A stretch of 43,672 nucleotides of DNA from an uncultured Flavobacteriales bacterium (GCA_938085105.1 CALKGK010000066.1:1-43672); one strand, 5' to 3'; shown: positions 16,883 to 26,919, numbered from the stretch's first letter. Numbers and translations are program-made. The notes: generated by a model from the sequence alone, not told the origin.

Positions 16883-19800
16883 TTGATTACTAGCCCTTTG
16901 CAGCGCATTTTAGCCACCATATTACTTTTGATCCCTTTTGGGGTCTTTGCCCAACTGTCGATTGAGGCGAACACCCAAAATGGTTGCGCTCCTTTTGGTG
17001 TGATTTTAAGCGTCAACACTCCTGATCCGGCTAGCATCAACAACTATTCTTGGTCGATAACCTACCCTGACAACAGCATCGAAACAGCCACCTCTGCGGA
17101 GTACGTTGACATCCTTTCCATCCCAGGCCAATACAGCGTAAGCTTGAGCATTAATAATGGTGCTGAAAGCATTACAGAAACGAGTTTCATCACTGTTTAT
17201 GACCTGCCCAACGTCAACTTTGAAGTAGATGTTCAGGAAGGATGTTACCCTCTTTGTGTGGCTTTTTCTGACCTCACCACTACCCAAGGCAATCAAATTG
17301 TGGAGTGGTCATGGGATTTTGGAAACGGTGCAACCAGTAGTGAACAAAACCCCAGTTATTGCTACCAAGAGAATGGAGTGTATTCGCCCATTTTGTCCAT
17401 TGAGGACGAATACGGATGCTACAATGATGTTTCTATCCCAGGCTTGATTAACGTGTTGGATGCTTTTCCCGAAGTTGGATTTACCCCATCCACCTATGCA
17501 GATTGCAATCCTCCGGCCTTTATTTCCTTCGAAAACACCTCCTCAGGAAATGGAAGTTTGACCAGTACTTGGGATTTTGATGATGGCTTCACCACGAGCA
17601 CTGTAGATGCGAGTGATGTAGATCACACCTTCAATGCCGTTGGTCTTTACGAAGTGTGTTTGCATGTAGAGGAAGACAATGGCTGCGCTGCCGATTCTTG
17701 CGTCGTTATTGATGTATTCCCCGCCCCAGCGCCTTCGTTTGATGTAAGTGAAAACCTCGTTTGCGCAGGAACGGAAATAACATTCACTAGCACCACAAGT
17801 CCTGTACCAAGTAACCTCTCTTGGGACATTGATGGTGATGGGATAAGTGAATCCACGGATCCAAGTTTTACTTATGTGATGGGGAACGAAGGCACCTTCA
17901 ATCCTACCCTCACTGCAAGCTATTCTCCAGGCTGTACCGCAAGCATTCAAGACCAAGAAATCGTGGTTTTGGAAGAACTCATCGCCAACTTTTCTGCAGA
18001 CAACAACTTTGCATGTGAGAGTCCGCTAGAAGTGAATTTCGCCAACCTAAGCTCTGGTCCGGGAATCATCTCTTACGAATGGCAAGTGAATGGAGTTCCA
18101 GTGAGCACTGATTTCGACCTCAACTATACCTTCACACAATCAGGCTCCTATGACATTTCACTGCTTGCAACAAACGACGATGGTTGTACGAGTGAGTTAG
18201 TGATGACCGACTTCATCAACATCAATTCGCCAAGCATCAATTTTAATCTACCTGCCATTGTTTGTACCGAAGAAGTTGTTCTCCTTGAAAATGTGAATGT
18301 AGACAGCTACGATCCTGTTCAAAACTTGGATTGGGACTTTAATGAAGACGGAATTGTCGACGTGAGTGGAACCAGCCCGAGCTACATTTATTCAGATCCG
18401 GGTGAATATGTTGTTTCGGTAATTGTCACCACCGTGAGTGGTTGTGTTGCTCAAGTAGAAAGCACTGCCACCATTCTTGTTCAGCCCGATGCCCAAGCAG
18501 AAATTCTCTCTGGACCCATCATAGGTTGTCCTGGTGAGCCCGTTGAATTCTGTGTGGAAACGGTTGAAGGTTTGAACTACAATTGGAATTTTGGAGACAA
18601 TACGGGGTGGAGTTTAATTGGCTTTCCCGACATGTGCATCCAGCATGATTACCAAGACACCGGTTATTTCGACATCAGCCTAAGCGTTTATAATCAAGGG
18701 TGTGGGAACCTCTTAGTGCTTGAAGATTACCTTTACATATCGGGTCCCGTTGCCCAGTTTGATGCCATTGAAGACTGTTCGAACATTACCAATGTCACTT
18801 TCGTTGACAATAGCATTGATGCCGATGAATTGATTTGGGATTTTGGTGATGGAAGCCCGCTCGTTTACAACGACCCGAACCCGCAGCACCAGTATGCCAC
18901 TGAAGGAAACTACACCGTAACCTTAACGGTAAATAGCGATCAAATTGATTGTCCTGATATCACGACCATGAACCTCAATTTGGTGACGGAAGACATCGCC
19001 TTGACCTTTGTTCCTGATGAAGGTTGTCCAGGTCTCAACGTTTTCATGAACTCCCCAGACCAAACTCAATATGAAGTGTGGAACATTGATTTTGGGAACG
19101 GTACTGTATTGGATGCCACGTGGAGTGAGCCGTTGAACCGCTGGCAAGTGTACACTACTGTGGATGGGGTCACCACCTTCAGTCAATTCTCCTTCAACGC
19201 CAATTTCATTCCCTTCATCAATTATTCTACAGGTGGCTTTTTTGACATTACCATCACAGCGGTGGACTGGAGTGGTTGCGAAACCATCACCGTTTATGAA
19301 GACGCCATTGAGATTTACAACGACTTCACCTTTGCGGATTTTGACATCAATGTGCTCGAAGACTGCGATGAACTGCGTTTAGAGTTTGTTCCAACAGGTG
19401 ACTTCTTGGACATTTGGGAATGGGAGCTCACCGATGGCACAGTGAGCAATGACCTTGTTCTAGAGCACGTATTTACCGCTCCATACGACACCGTTTTTGG
19501 AGCTACATTCACCGCTGAAGATGATTTTGGGTGCGGATCTACCGTAAGCCATGTGATCGATGTTGTACCGCCACCTATCCCCAGTTTTGAGGCATTGAAT
19601 GCACCAACCTGTTGGGGTGATGAGTTGAGTTTGACCAATACTTCTGTTGGGGAGAACCTTACCTATGCATGGGATTTTGGAGATCCAAATTCAGGGGCAG
19701 ACAACTTGAGTGATCTAGAAAACCCCACCCACGTTTACAATGAAAACGGCCTCTTTACTGTTTGTCTTTCTGCCACAAACACCAACGCTTGTACCCAGAG

Positions 19801-22552
19801 CTTTTGCCTTGATGAGCTGGTTAATATCCTCAACCCCGTTGCCGAAGGAAGCTACAGCAGCAACATTAACAACTGCCTTTACGGAGTTTCTTTTTTCAAT
19901 GAAACCCAAGGAACCATCAGCAATACACAATGGGATTACGGCGACAATCAAACGGGTGGCGGCTTGAACGTTTTCCACACCTATCCTTTGGGAGTTTTTG
20001 ACGTGGAATTGGTGGTGATCAACGATCTCGGTTGTAGTGATACCTTGATTTTCCCCGACATTTTAAATCTCAGCGACGCCGTGGGGCAATTCACAAGTAC
20101 CCTTGACCCCGTGTCATGTGCACCATTCCAAGCCTCGTTTGATGCCTTCAACCCGAGTGATAACAGTTTTACTTATTTCTGGGAATTTGATGACGGTTCT
20201 GGAGACGGGCTGAACAACACTCAAACCAGTCACACTTACACTGAGCCAGGGACCTATTGTCCGTCGCTGATCATGGAAGATCAGAACGGTTGTCCGGTTT
20301 TGATTCAATGTGAAACCCCCTTCACTGTTGAAGAGTTTACCATTGATACCAGCACCCCAGAAAGCGTTTGCTTCGGCCAAAACAGTTTGATAACTGCAAG
20401 CGGAGCCACCTCATACGCATGGTCCGACAACACCAATGTAACTGAACTCGACCCAACAACCTGGCAAGTGTCCTTGCCCAACAGTCAAACCTTGAGTCTT
20501 ACCGGATTCTTCGAAGATTGTCAAAACACTGTTGAATTTGACTTTGAAATCTTCGACTTGCCAGAGGCAGAAATTCTTCTCGACCCAGCTTACTGCTTTG
20601 ATTCAGGAGAATTTCTCTTGGATGATTTTACACAGAGCAACGCTTTGGGATCAGAAACCTTTACTGTTGAAGGAGCGGAAAACCCCATTTTCTCGACTGC
20701 TTTGACACCAAATCAGGAGTATGAAGTGATTTATACCATCGAAGACCTGAACGCTTGTGTGAACGCAGATACGCTAGCAGTTTTCATCCACTCCCTCCCA
20801 GAAGTGAGCCTAGCTCCGATGAATGACTTCTGCTTTGGAGACCCTAGTGAGGTACTTCAAGGTGGTTTGCCCTTGGGTGGAGAATATACCCTGAACGGGT
20901 TTCCAATCGGTGACTTTGACCCCAATGATGGAGTCGGTTCATATCAGTTGAATTACAACTACACCGATCAAAACGCCTGCTCTGCTTCAGACAGCGTGCT
21001 TTTTGAAGTGCATCCCCTCCCAGAGCCTAGCTTTATTGCTGAAGATGTTTGTTTTGGAAACGCCGCCACTTTTGAAAACACCTCAAGCATTCCCAACGGA
21101 AGCATTGCTGGGAGTTTGTGGGAGTTTGGAAACGGGGCGAGCAGTAATCTATTCAGCCCTGCAACTGTCAACTACCTCACTCCTGGCGAGTTCAGCGTGA
21201 GCTTAAACCTCACTTCCAACGAGGGTTGCAACGCAGAACTAACTCAAAACATCACCATTTTGGCTAGTCCTGAAGTGGACTTTCTTTTGGAAGATGCCTG
21301 TTTGGATGAACTCTTCAATTTCACCAACACTACCGAAGTGCAAGGGGGAACAGCCGTGGAATGGGAATGGATGATTGATGGAGAAACCGTATCACTCACC
21401 GAAAACCTCTCCAACTATCAATTTGGCGGGAGTGGCCCGCATGAAATCACACTTATTGTAGGTTCAAACGAAGGTTGCAGCAACTCACTTGAGCAAACAG
21501 TGAACGTATTTGACCTACCAGAAATTGATCTTGTTTTGGATGACGCCTGTGCGGGAGTGCCAATTTCAATTTTCAACAATGCAAGTGTGAGCGACGGAAG
21601 CATCGATGATTATGCATGGAGTGTTGATGGCGTGCTCGCTTCCACAGAAGAAAACTATACAGGTACTTTCGACAATGCCGGAGAGGTGGACATTGAATTA
21701 GGTGTGCTCAGTAATCACGGTTGTGGAGCAGTAGCAAGCGAGTCCTTCACCGTTTTTGCCGCACCCCTGATTGACTTCACCCAAAGCGAAAGCATTGGTT
21801 GCAGTTTGTCTACCGTTGAACTTGAAGACAATTCAAGTGCGGAGGGAAGCGCTGTGGTAAGCTGGGAATGGCTCATGAACGGCACATTCATCTCTGGAAT
21901 GAATACTGCAAGCTTCAACCCACAAGACCCAGGAATGTACGACCTCCAGCTCACGGTTGGAACACCCCAAGGATGCTTTTCGGACACTCTCGTCCAAAAC
22001 GCCATTGAACTATTTCCGAGTCCTACCGCAGATTATTCCCTGTCTTCGGAAGACGTTACCATGCTCCTTCCTGAAGTGAGCATTACGGATGAAACCATAG
22101 GAGCAGTAAATCAAATCTTCACCTTCCCAAGTGGAAATTCCTTCAACGCTGAAAGCATCGACTACACCTTCCTGGAGCCCGGAAACTATGAATTCCAATT
22201 GTGGGTTGAAAATGAATATGGCTGCGCAGACAGCATTCAAATCAACATCCCCGTTGATCAAGTTATTTTGATCCACGTGCCCAATGCTTTCACTCCAGAT
22301 GGTGACGGAGTAAATGAAGTCTTCGTTCCCGTTTTAAACGACATTGAAGTGGACGACTACCGTTTTGAGATCTACAACCGTTGGGGGGAAGTCATCTTCG
22401 CCAGTGAAACGCCTGGAGAAGGTTGGAATGGAAATGTAAAAGGAGGTTCGCACTTTGCCATGGATGGCGTTTACACCTATCGCCTTGTGCTTCGAGAAAC
22501 TCGCCTTTTGGAAGAGCGTGAACTCTTTGGCCACGTCACCTTGATACGTTAG
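16883..22552 (+). CDS. Giant PKD-repeat protein with T9SS type B sorting domain
   Basis: A 1889-residue secreted protein. The signal peptide is LQRILATILLLIPFGVFAQ. Next come roughly 16 PKD-like Ig repeats of 80-100 residues, recognised by W-x-F-G-(D/N)-G strands (WSWDFGNG, STWDFDDG, LIWDFGDGSP, YAWDFGDP, TQWDYGDN, YFWEFDDGSGDG, LWEFGNGAS) and closing PG.Y.V.L motifs. Most repeats carry a pair of cysteines (for example EGCYPLCVAF), suggesting one disulphide each. Residues 1799-1889 (VPNAFTPDGDGVNEVF ... IYNRWGEVIF ... GVYTYRLVL) form the CHU_C gliding-motility-associated sorting domain, so the protein should be exported by the type IX system and held on or released from the cell surface. The start is TTG; a second TTG is at 16898 and no ATG exists before the signal peptide. 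Probably adhesin-like. Confidence 0.88.
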   Translation: MITSPLQRILATILLLIPFGVFAQLSIEANTQNGCAPFGVILSVNTPDPASINNYSWSITYPDNSIETATSAEYVDILSIPGQYSVSLSINNGAESITETSFITVYDLPNVNFEVDVQEGCYPLCVAFSDLTTTQGNQIVEWSWDFGNGATSSEQNPSYCYQENGVYSPILSIEDEYGCYNDVSIPGLINVLDAFPEVGFTPSTYADCNPPAFISFENTSSGNGSLTSTWDFDDGFTTSTVDASDVDHTFNAVGLYEVCLHVEEDNGCAADSCVVIDVFPAPAPSFDVSENLVCAGTEITFTSTTSPVPSNLSWDIDGDGISESTDPSFTYVMGNEGTFNPTLTASYSPGCTASIQDQEIVVLEELIANFSADNNFACESPLEVNFANLSSGPGIISYEWQVNGVPVSTDFDLNYTFTQSGSYDISLLATNDDGCTSELVMTDFININSPSINFNLPAIVCTEEVVLLENVNVDSYDPVQNLDWDFNEDGIVDVSGTSPSYIYSDPGEYVVSVIVTTVSGCVAQVESTATILVQPDAQAEILSGPIIGCPGEPVEFCVETVEGLNYNWNFGDNTGWSLIGFPDMCIQHDYQDTGYFDISLSVYNQGCGNLLVLEDYLYISGPVAQFDAIEDCSNITNVTFVDNSIDADELIWDFGDGSPLVYNDPNPQHQYATEGNYTVTLTVNSDQIDCPDITTMNLNLVTEDIALTFVPDEGCPGLNVFMNSPDQTQYEVWNIDFGNGTVLDATWSEPLNRWQVYTTVDGVTTFSQFSFNANFIPFINYSTGGFFDITITAVDWSGCETITVYEDAIEIYNDFTFADFDINVLEDCDELRLEFVPTGDFLDIWEWELTDGTVSNDLVLEHVFTAPYDTVFGATFTAEDDFGCGSTVSHVIDVVPPPIPSFEALNAPTCWGDELSLTNTSVGENLTYAWDFGDPNSGADNLSDLENPTHVYNENGLFTVCLSATNTNACTQSFCLDELVNILNPVAEGSYSSNINNCLYGVSFFNETQGTISNTQWDYGDNQTGGGLNVFHTYPLGVFDVELVVINDLGCSDTLIFPDILNLSDAVGQFTSTLDPVSCAPFQASFDAFNPSDNSFTYFWEFDDGSGDGLNNTQTSHTYTEPGTYCPSLIMEDQNGCPVLIQCETPFTVEEFTIDTSTPESVCFGQNSLITASGATSYAWSDNTNVTELDPTTWQVSLPNSQTLSLTGFFEDCQNTVEFDFEIFDLPEAEILLDPAYCFDSGEFLLDDFTQSNALGSETFTVEGAENPIFSTALTPNQEYEVIYTIEDLNACVNADTLAVFIHSLPEVSLAPMNDFCFGDPSEVLQGGLPLGGEYTLNGFPIGDFDPNDGVGSYQLNYNYTDQNACSASDSVLFEVHPLPEPSFIAEDVCFGNAATFENTSSIPNGSIAGSLWEFGNGASSNLFSPATVNYLTPGEFSVSLNLTSNEGCNAELTQNITILASPEVDFLLEDACLDELFNFTNTTEVQGGTAVEWEWMIDGETVSLTENLSNYQFGGSGPHEITLIVGSNEGCSNSLEQTVNVFDLPEIDLVLDDACAGVPISIFNNASVSDGSIDDYAWSVDGVLASTEENYTGTFDNAGEVDIELGVLSNHGCGAVASESFTVFAAPLIDFTQSESIGCSLSTVELEDNSSAEGSAVVSWEWLMNGTFISGMNTASFNPQDPGMYDLQLTVGTPQGCFSDTLVQNAIELFPSPTADYSLSSEDVTMLLPEVSITDETIGAVNQIFTFPSGNSFNAESIDYTFLEPGNYEFQLWVENEYGCADSIQINIPVDQVILIHVPNAFTPDGDGVNEVFVPVLNDIEVDDYRFEIYNRWGEVIFASETPGEGWNGNVKGGSHFAMDGVYTYRLVLRETRLLEERELFGHVTLIR

Positions 22553-22562
22553 ATAAAATTCC

Positions 22563-22593
22563 TTTTCGCATTGTTGTGAAAGGCCTAACTTAG
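22563..22593 (+). promoter_or_regulatory. Candidate promoter for the sugar isomerase-lipB pair
   Basis: TTTT (22563-22566), 19-nt spacer, TAACTTAG (22586-22593): one mismatch in each half of the consensus. It lies 19 nt before the ATG. Confidence 0.45.
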
Positions 22594-22612
22594 CATTCAA
22601 ACTTTCACCTTT

Positions 22613-23599
22613 ATGATGCGCCAGCTCATTCAAGAATTCCCAGCACAACTCGCTGATGCTTACCAAATTGGTTTGTCATCCAAGATAACTCCATCTTCTT
22701 CAGAGATCAGAAATGTACTCATTACCGGACTCGGAGGTTCAGGAATTGGGGGTAAAGTAGTAGCACAATTGTTAGAAGAAGAGGCACAAGTGCCCTTTTA
22801 CATCAACAACGACTATGTGCTACCCAAATTTGTAAATAAGCACACCTTAATCATTGTCAGCAGTTATTCTGGGAACACCGAAGAGACGCTCGCAGCGATG
22901 AAAGCTGGTCTTGATGCAGGCGCTGAAGTCGCAGCCATTACCTCTGGAGGTGAAGTGCTCGAGCTTTGCAAGAAACACGGATTGCAGCACATCATTATTC
23001 CTGGTGGACACCCGCCCCGATCTCAATTTGGGTATTCCTTCGTTCAACAGCTCTTTCTTTTGGTTCATTTTGGAATCATTGGAGACCCGTGGATCAAAGC
23101 ATTGTCAAATTTGAGTGGTTTTCTTACCAATCAGCAAGCGGCGATTATCGATCTGGCTGAAAAGCTCTGTGAAGAAAATGGTCAACGAATTCCAATCATT
23201 TATAGCGAACGCGCATTCGAAGGAGTTGCCATACGTTGGCGTCAACAGCTCAACGAGAACAGTAAACTTCTCTGCTGGCATCACGTATTTCCAGAACTCA
23301 ATCACAACGAAATGGTAGGTTGGGACGCTGGAAGCAACTGTTACCAAGTTATTTTCCTTAAAACCCGTTTCGACCACGAAAGAAGCAGGATGAGAATGGA
23401 AATCAGTGAAGACTGGATTGCCAACAAAGGCGCACAAGTGAGCCATGCAGAAGCATTTGGTAACAGTCGTTTGGAACAAGTCATTAGCTTGATTCACCTT
23501 GGCGATTGGCTCTCTTTACTTTTGGCCGAAAAGAACGACACGGACCCAGTGATCATCGAGGCCATCGATCACTTGAAAGGAGAGCTTGCCAAAAGATGA
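22613..23599 (+). CDS. Bifunctional phosphoglucose/phosphomannose isomerase family (SIS domain)
   Basis: A 328-residue cytosolic enzyme interconverting fructose 6-phosphate with glucose 6-phosphate and mannose 6-phosphate, by family. The SIS fold is evident: [14 protein letters not shown] at residues 36-49 and the phosphate-binding loop [12 protein letters not shown] near 82. Landmarks of the archaeal-type PGI/PMI family follow: PPRSQFGYS near 125, and [10 protein letters not shown] near 225 with the likely catalytic histidine; [13 protein letters not shown] closes the C-terminal helix. Two adjacent ATG codons at 22613 and 22616 could serve as start. The stop overlaps the lipB ATG (ATGA), so the genes are cotranscribed although functionally unrelated. 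Confidence 0.85.
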   Translation: MMRQLIQEFPAQLADAYQIGLSSKITPSSSEIRNVLITGLGGSGIGGKVVAQLLEEEAQVPFYINNDYVLPKFVNKHTLIIVSSYSGNTEETLAAMKAGLDAGAEVAAITSGGEVLELCKKHGLQHIIIPGGHPPRSQFGYSFVQQLFLLVHFGIIGDPWIKALSNLSGFLTNQQAAIIDLAEKLCEENGQRIPIIYSERAFEGVAIRWRQQLNENSKLLCWHHVFPELNHNEMVGWDAGSNCYQVIFLKTRFDHERSRMRMEISEDWIANKGAQVSHAEAFGNSRLEQVISLIHLGDWLSLLLAEKNDTDPVIIEAIDHLKGELAKR

Positions 23600-24300
23600 A
23601 CACTCCCATCGTAAAGTACCGCGATTTAGGTCCCTTGGATTACAAAGCTTGTTGGGACTATCAAGAAGAAATCTTCAAGAGCATTGTTGATCAAAAAATC
23701 TTCAACCGAAATCATCCTGAGGAAGCTCGAATCACTGAAAATCATCTTCTTTTTGTCGAGCATCCGCCCGTTTTTACTTTGGGGAAAAGTGGTGTGGAAG
23801 AAAACCTTTTGGCAGACAAAGGCACACTCAAGCAACGAAACGCGACCTACTATAAAATCAACCGCGGAGGAGACATCACCTATCATGGTCCGGGACAAAT
23901 TGTGGGCTATCCCATCTTTGATTTGGATCATTTCTTTACTGACATTCACAAGTACCTCCGCTACTTAGAAGAAGCCATTATTCTCACCATTGCCGATTAC
24001 GGAATTGTGGGGGAGCGGGTTGAAGGTTTAACGGGAGTTTGGGTGGATGGCCAGGACCCTGAAAAAGCAAGAAAAATTGCAGCACTTGGGGTGAAGTGTA
24101 GCCGCTGGGTAACCATGCATGGATTTGCCCTTAATGTCAATACTGACCTCAGCTATTTTGACCTGATTGTACCCTGTGGAATTGACGACAAAGCCGTTAC
24201 CTCCGTAGAAAAGGAACTGGGTAAAAAAGTAGATGAAGAGGAAGTAAAAACAAAACTCTTGCTCAACCTACAGAATGTCTTTGATTTCGAATTGAGCTGA
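23596..24300 (+). CDS. lipB: Octanoyltransferase LipB
   Basis: A 234-residue enzyme that moves octanoyl from acyl carrier protein onto the lipoyl domains of 2-oxoacid dehydrogenases and GcvH, the first step of lipoate synthesis. The signature [20 protein letters not shown] is present. The catalytic dyad expected from E. coli LipB is a cysteine in a PCG motif and a lysine in a (K)KI motif; here they appear as IVPCGIDD and ARKIAALG. The segment [24 protein letters not shown] is the conserved acyl-pocket region. Slightly longer than E. coli LipB (213 residues). Start chosen at the ATGA overlap with the upstream isomerase gene; the longer open frame has no support. Confidence 0.93.
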   Translation: MNTPIVKYRDLGPLDYKACWDYQEEIFKSIVDQKIFNRNHPEEARITENHLLFVEHPPVFTLGKSGVEENLLADKGTLKQRNATYYKINRGGDITYHGPGQIVGYPIFDLDHFFTDIHKYLRYLEEAIILTIADYGIVGERVEGLTGVWVDGQDPEKARKIAALGVKCSRWVTMHGFALNVNTDLSYFDLIVPCGIDDKAVTSVEKELGKKVDEEEVKTKLLLNLQNVFDFELS

Positions 24301-24305
24301 TTTTC

Positions 24306-24332
24306 AAGGCTTAGAAAGAAGCCGTTGTTTTT
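24306..24332 (+). terminator. Terminator after lipB
   Basis: GGCTT, 6-nt loop, AAGCC, then GTTGTTTTTC. The stem is only 5 bp and lies partly inside the 3' end of the convergent TPR gene. Confidence 0.45.
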
Positions 24333-25144
24333 CTCTTTACCATGCGCTTGTTGCCCTTAATGCAAATTTGAAGCACCTGTTCTGCAGCATAATTATCTCC
24401 TAACTGCTCAGCCTGCTTCCAATAGTTGCAAGCCATATCTGATTGGTGCAAAGCATACTGCACATTCCCCAAATAGAACAAGGCTTCGGCCTTTAGGCTT
24501 TCATCAGCGGAGATGACCTCATGCAAGATCATTTCAGCCTCCTCGTAATCCATCATTTCGTATTGGGTGATGGCGACATTGAGTTTGCTTCGGGTGAATT
24601 CGGGGTTCATTTTAGCACAAAATTCAAAAGTCTCCAGGGCTGAAATCATTTTGTTTTGCTCCATAAAAACAGCTGCTTTTAAATAGTGCGCCTCCATGTA
24701 GCTGGGATTAATTTCGATGGCTTGCTCTAAGTGAAAAAGGGCTTCTCTTAAGTTGTGATCGATGTAATCCACTGCCGCGAGGTAATAATGGACCCGCTCA
24801 TCTTCTGGAGCATCCGTGTAGTACGTCAGCAGATCATCTTCCGCACCCTGCGTGAGTTCCAAACTCGCTTGACAAATTCCTCGGTGCAAGTACAAGTTTC
24901 CTTCTTCATACCCCGCATCTTCAGCCATGTAGTAAAACGTTAAGGCGGAATCAAGCATCTCCATTTTGTGGTAAGCATCCGCTATAAGAAAAATTCCTTG
25001 TGGAGTATCGGTTCCATGAAGCACTTGGAGTACTTCTCTGTATTCACCGCTGTCATAGAAATCCCGCGCCTTGTCCACAGAGTCTTGAGCGGATAGGTAA
25101 AAAATTGAAGCGAAAAATAGTCCGAGCGTTAGGTAGAATTTCAT
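24311..25144 (-). CDS. Periplasmic TPR-repeat protein
   Basis: A 277-residue protein with signal peptide MKFYLTLGLFFASIFYLSAQ. The remainder is tetratricopeptide repeats: ARDFYDSGEYREVLQVLHG, ADAYHKMEMLDSALTFYYMAEDAGY, AAVDYIDHNLREALFHLEQAIEINPSYMEAHY, KAAVFMEQNKMISALETFEFCAKMNPEF, AITQYEMMDYEEAEMILHEVI and LGNVQYALHQSDMACNYWKQAEQLGD, roughly six units with the W/Y-G-A-P spacing. The C-terminus (KGNKRMVKRKTTASF) is basic. TPRs act as protein-binding scaffolds; the partner is unknown. It converges with lipB and diverges from the serine hydrolase gene, with 47 nt between starts. Confidence 0.8.
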   Translation of the reverse strand: MKFYLTLGLFFASIFYLSAQDSVDKARDFYDSGEYREVLQVLHGTDTPQGIFLIADAYHKMEMLDSALTFYYMAEDAGYEEGNLYLHRGICQASLELTQGAEDDLLTYYTDAPEDERVHYYLAAVDYIDHNLREALFHLEQAIEINPSYMEAHYLKAAVFMEQNKMISALETFEFCAKMNPEFTRSKLNVAITQYEMMDYEEAEMILHEVISADESLKAEALFYLGNVQYALHQSDMACNYWKQAEQLGDNYAAEQVLQICIKGNKRMVKRKTTASF

Positions 25145-25191
25145 GCCTACTTGTACGTGAATATTGCCAAAAGGTTTCTTATTTTACCTGC

Positions 25192-26337
25192 ATGAAGCGA
25201 CTCCAACGCACCTTTTTTATTGTTCTCCTTTTTTTCATCATGATCTACGCCTCCCTTGAGCTTACGGGGAATGGACACATTCTGGAAGGACTACCTCAAA
25301 CTTATTTTCGTGGACTGAACAAACCTGACATTGACGATTTACAATTTAGCCAAGTACGGGAAGTGAAGCATGGTGAAGGACAAGCATGGCCTAAAAGCGC
25401 TCATTACAAACAAGACGGTTTGCCAAAAGCGCTCGCAGCCAAACATGAAAAGTACCGCAGCACTGCCTACCTCGTCATTGAAAACGACAGTCTTCTGTAT
25501 GAGCAATACTGGCTTGATGGGGGTGTTGACGTTTTGAGCAATTCCTTCAGCATGGCCAAAACGTTCACTGCCATTGCCTTTGGCGTTGCAGAAGACCGCG
25601 GATTACTTTCGGCACAAGACCCCGCAGGAAAATACCTCCCTCGTTTTAAAGGAGGACTTAATGATGATCTCACCCTCGAACATTTACTTCAGATGTCCAG
25701 CGGAATTGAGTTTGGCGAAAGCTATACCAACCCTTTTGGTTACCAAGCGAAATCCTACTTCAGCGACGATCTCGTGGGCATTACACAAGAATATTTAGTG
25801 ACTCAAGAACCAGGGACCTTGTGGGAGTACCAAGGCGGAAACACGGTGATTTTGAGTGAAATTCTTGAACAAGAAACAGGGAAAAGCTTGAGCGAATACT
25901 TCTCTGATCACATCTGGAGCCAGATTGGTGCAGAGCAAACGGCGTGCTGGGGCTTGGATGAGAACGATGGAATGGAAAAAGCCTTTTCAGCCTTCTACGC
26001 TAGTGCTCGTGATTTTGCCCGAATTGGAAAGCTCTATCTCGATGGTGGACGATGGGATGGCAAAGAACTCTTGTCTGAACGATTCATTAAAGCCAGCTTG
26101 AAGCCCTGCGGAATTCCGGATAAAAATGGATATCCCGCCAACCACTATGGCTACCAATGGTGGTTGGGAGAACATGAAAGTGAGGAAATTTATATGTGCA
26201 TTGGCATGCGCGGGCAATACATCATTTGTCAGCCAGCCAAAAACCGCATCATTGTGAGGCTTGGTCATGACCGCTCTGATGAGCGTATTGAACGTTTACC
26301 AGAAGACCTGTTTTGGTGGTTGGACTATGAAAAATGA
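25192..26337 (+). CDS. Serine hydrolase, beta-lactamase/CubicO family
   Basis: A 381-residue protein with an N-terminal membrane anchor or uncleaved signal (TFFIVLLFFIMIYASLEL). The penicillin-binding-like active site is present: the nucleophile in SFSMAKTFTAIAFGVAEDRGLL (SxxK) and the tyrosine motif in WEYQGGNTVILSEILE, where the usual YxN spacing is loosened. GYQWWLGEH and GMRGQYIICQPAKNRIIVRLGH make up the C-terminal strands, with GMRGQY replacing the KTG box, as in class C esterases and 6-aminohexanoate-dimer hydrolase relatives. Substrate unknown; ester, amide or D-peptide hydrolysis in the periplasm is likely. The frame is open far upstream over the TPR gene, but only the ATG at 25192 gives a sensible anchor. 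Confidence 0.82.
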   Translation: MKRLQRTFFIVLLFFIMIYASLELTGNGHILEGLPQTYFRGLNKPDIDDLQFSQVREVKHGEGQAWPKSAHYKQDGLPKALAAKHEKYRSTAYLVIENDSLLYEQYWLDGGVDVLSNSFSMAKTFTAIAFGVAEDRGLLSAQDPAGKYLPRFKGGLNDDLTLEHLLQMSSGIEFGESYTNPFGYQAKSYFSDDLVGITQEYLVTQEPGTLWEYQGGNTVILSEILEQETGKSLSEYFSDHIWSQIGAEQTACWGLDENDGMEKAFSAFYASARDFARIGKLYLDGGRWDGKELLSERFIKASLKPCGIPDKNGYPANHYGYQWWLGEHESEEIYMCIGMRGQYIICQPAKNRIIVRLGHDRSDERIERLPEDLFWWLDYEK

Positions 26338-26374
26338 CATTCTCTGAACAGCCCACATCTCCAAATTCTTCTTT

Positions 26375-26382
26375 TACCTTTG
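26375..26382 (+). promoter_or_regulatory. Candidate -7 promoter element close to the next start codon
   Basis: TACCTTTG matches TAnnTTTG exactly and ends 5 nt before the ATG at 26388. Transcription would start at or near the ATG, so a leaderless or nearly leaderless mRNA is possible. No matching -33 box is visible. Confidence 0.4.
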
Positions 26383-26387
26383 CAAAC

Positions 26388-26792
26388 ATGAAAAAAGACA
26401 TCAATCCACCAGCGGTGAAAGACATTGCCATGGCCGTGGTACCTGAGCTCAATGAACTGAATGAAACCGTGTACAACGTTTATTTCATCAACCTTAAAGA
26501 GCAAGACTTGGAAGGTGTTCTTGTGAGTAGCAGGGGTTATGGAGAGTTGAATGGAGAGAAAGTGAACACCTCTGAGTTGCGTCATTTCTTGGACGTGGTT
26601 CCGGGTAAAAGCTTCCGACAAGTGGAGCCCATCATTGAAGATGTATTCGCCTTGAGCAATCAGTACTGGGTTAGTTTTTATGAAAACGGAGTGATGGCCG
26701 ACAAAAAGTACGTTTTTGTGGCTGGCAGCATCGACCAAAAAAACTTCACAGAAATTCCTCTTCTCGGAATACCGGGCGTGCTGATATCCTAA
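26388..26792 (+). CDS. Conserved Bacteroidota protein of unknown function
   Basis: A 134-residue cytosolic protein: no signal peptide or membrane segment. Its sequence (VKDIAMAVVPELNELNETVYNVYFINLKEQDLEGVLVSSRGYGELNGEKVNTSELRHFLDVVPGKSFRQVEPIIEDVFALSNQYWVSF) belongs to a compact alpha/beta family that I recall as widespread and well conserved in Flavobacteriia, often left as hypothetical. No catalytic motif can be named. A further 18 codons are open upstream to a start at 26334, but the -7 element lies inside them, so the ATG at 26388 is preferred. Followed by a hairpin and a strong terminator. Confidence 0.75.
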   Translation: MKKDINPPAVKDIAMAVVPELNELNETVYNVYFINLKEQDLEGVLVSSRGYGELNGEKVNTSELRHFLDVVPGKSFRQVEPIIEDVFALSNQYWVSFYENGVMADKKYVFVAGSIDQKNFTEIPLLGIPGVLIS

Positions 26793-26836
26793 TCAACAGC
26801 CTGGTAAAATCAACGAAAAATCGCGTTTGAAACGGA

Positions 26837-26858
26837 GATCCTTCGCTGTTCAAGGATC
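26837..26858 (+). repeat. Perfect inverted repeat before the terminator
   Basis: GATCCTT, 8-nt loop, AAGGATC. This 7-bp perfect stem lies 44 nt after the stop codon and 6 nt before the main terminator; no T run follows. It may stabilise the mRNA 3' end. Confidence 0.5.
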
Positions 26859-26864
26859 AAAACT

Positions 26865-26902
26865 AAAAAAGCCCTTTACTCGACGTAAAGGGCTTTCTTT
26901 TT
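26865..26902. terminator. Strong bidirectional terminator
   Basis: AAAAAA, AAGCCCTTTAC, 5-nt loop, GTAAAGGGCTT, then TCTTTTTC. The 11-bp perfect stem lies between the plus-strand gene ending at 26792 and the minus-strand peroxide-defence genes ending at 26920. Confidence 0.9.
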
Positions 26903-26919
26903 CTTTGTTGTAAGAACAA

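Noticed and set aside
16883-22552. Tandem DNA repeats or CRISPR-like array in the PKD gene
   Set aside because: The repeats are at the protein level; no conserved nucleotide repeat with regular spacing is visible.
23596-24300. Loss of the LipB catalytic cysteine
   Set aside because: The segment aligned with RRGCSFHG in E. coli lacks cysteine, but the catalytic residue is the one in PCG, which is present here.
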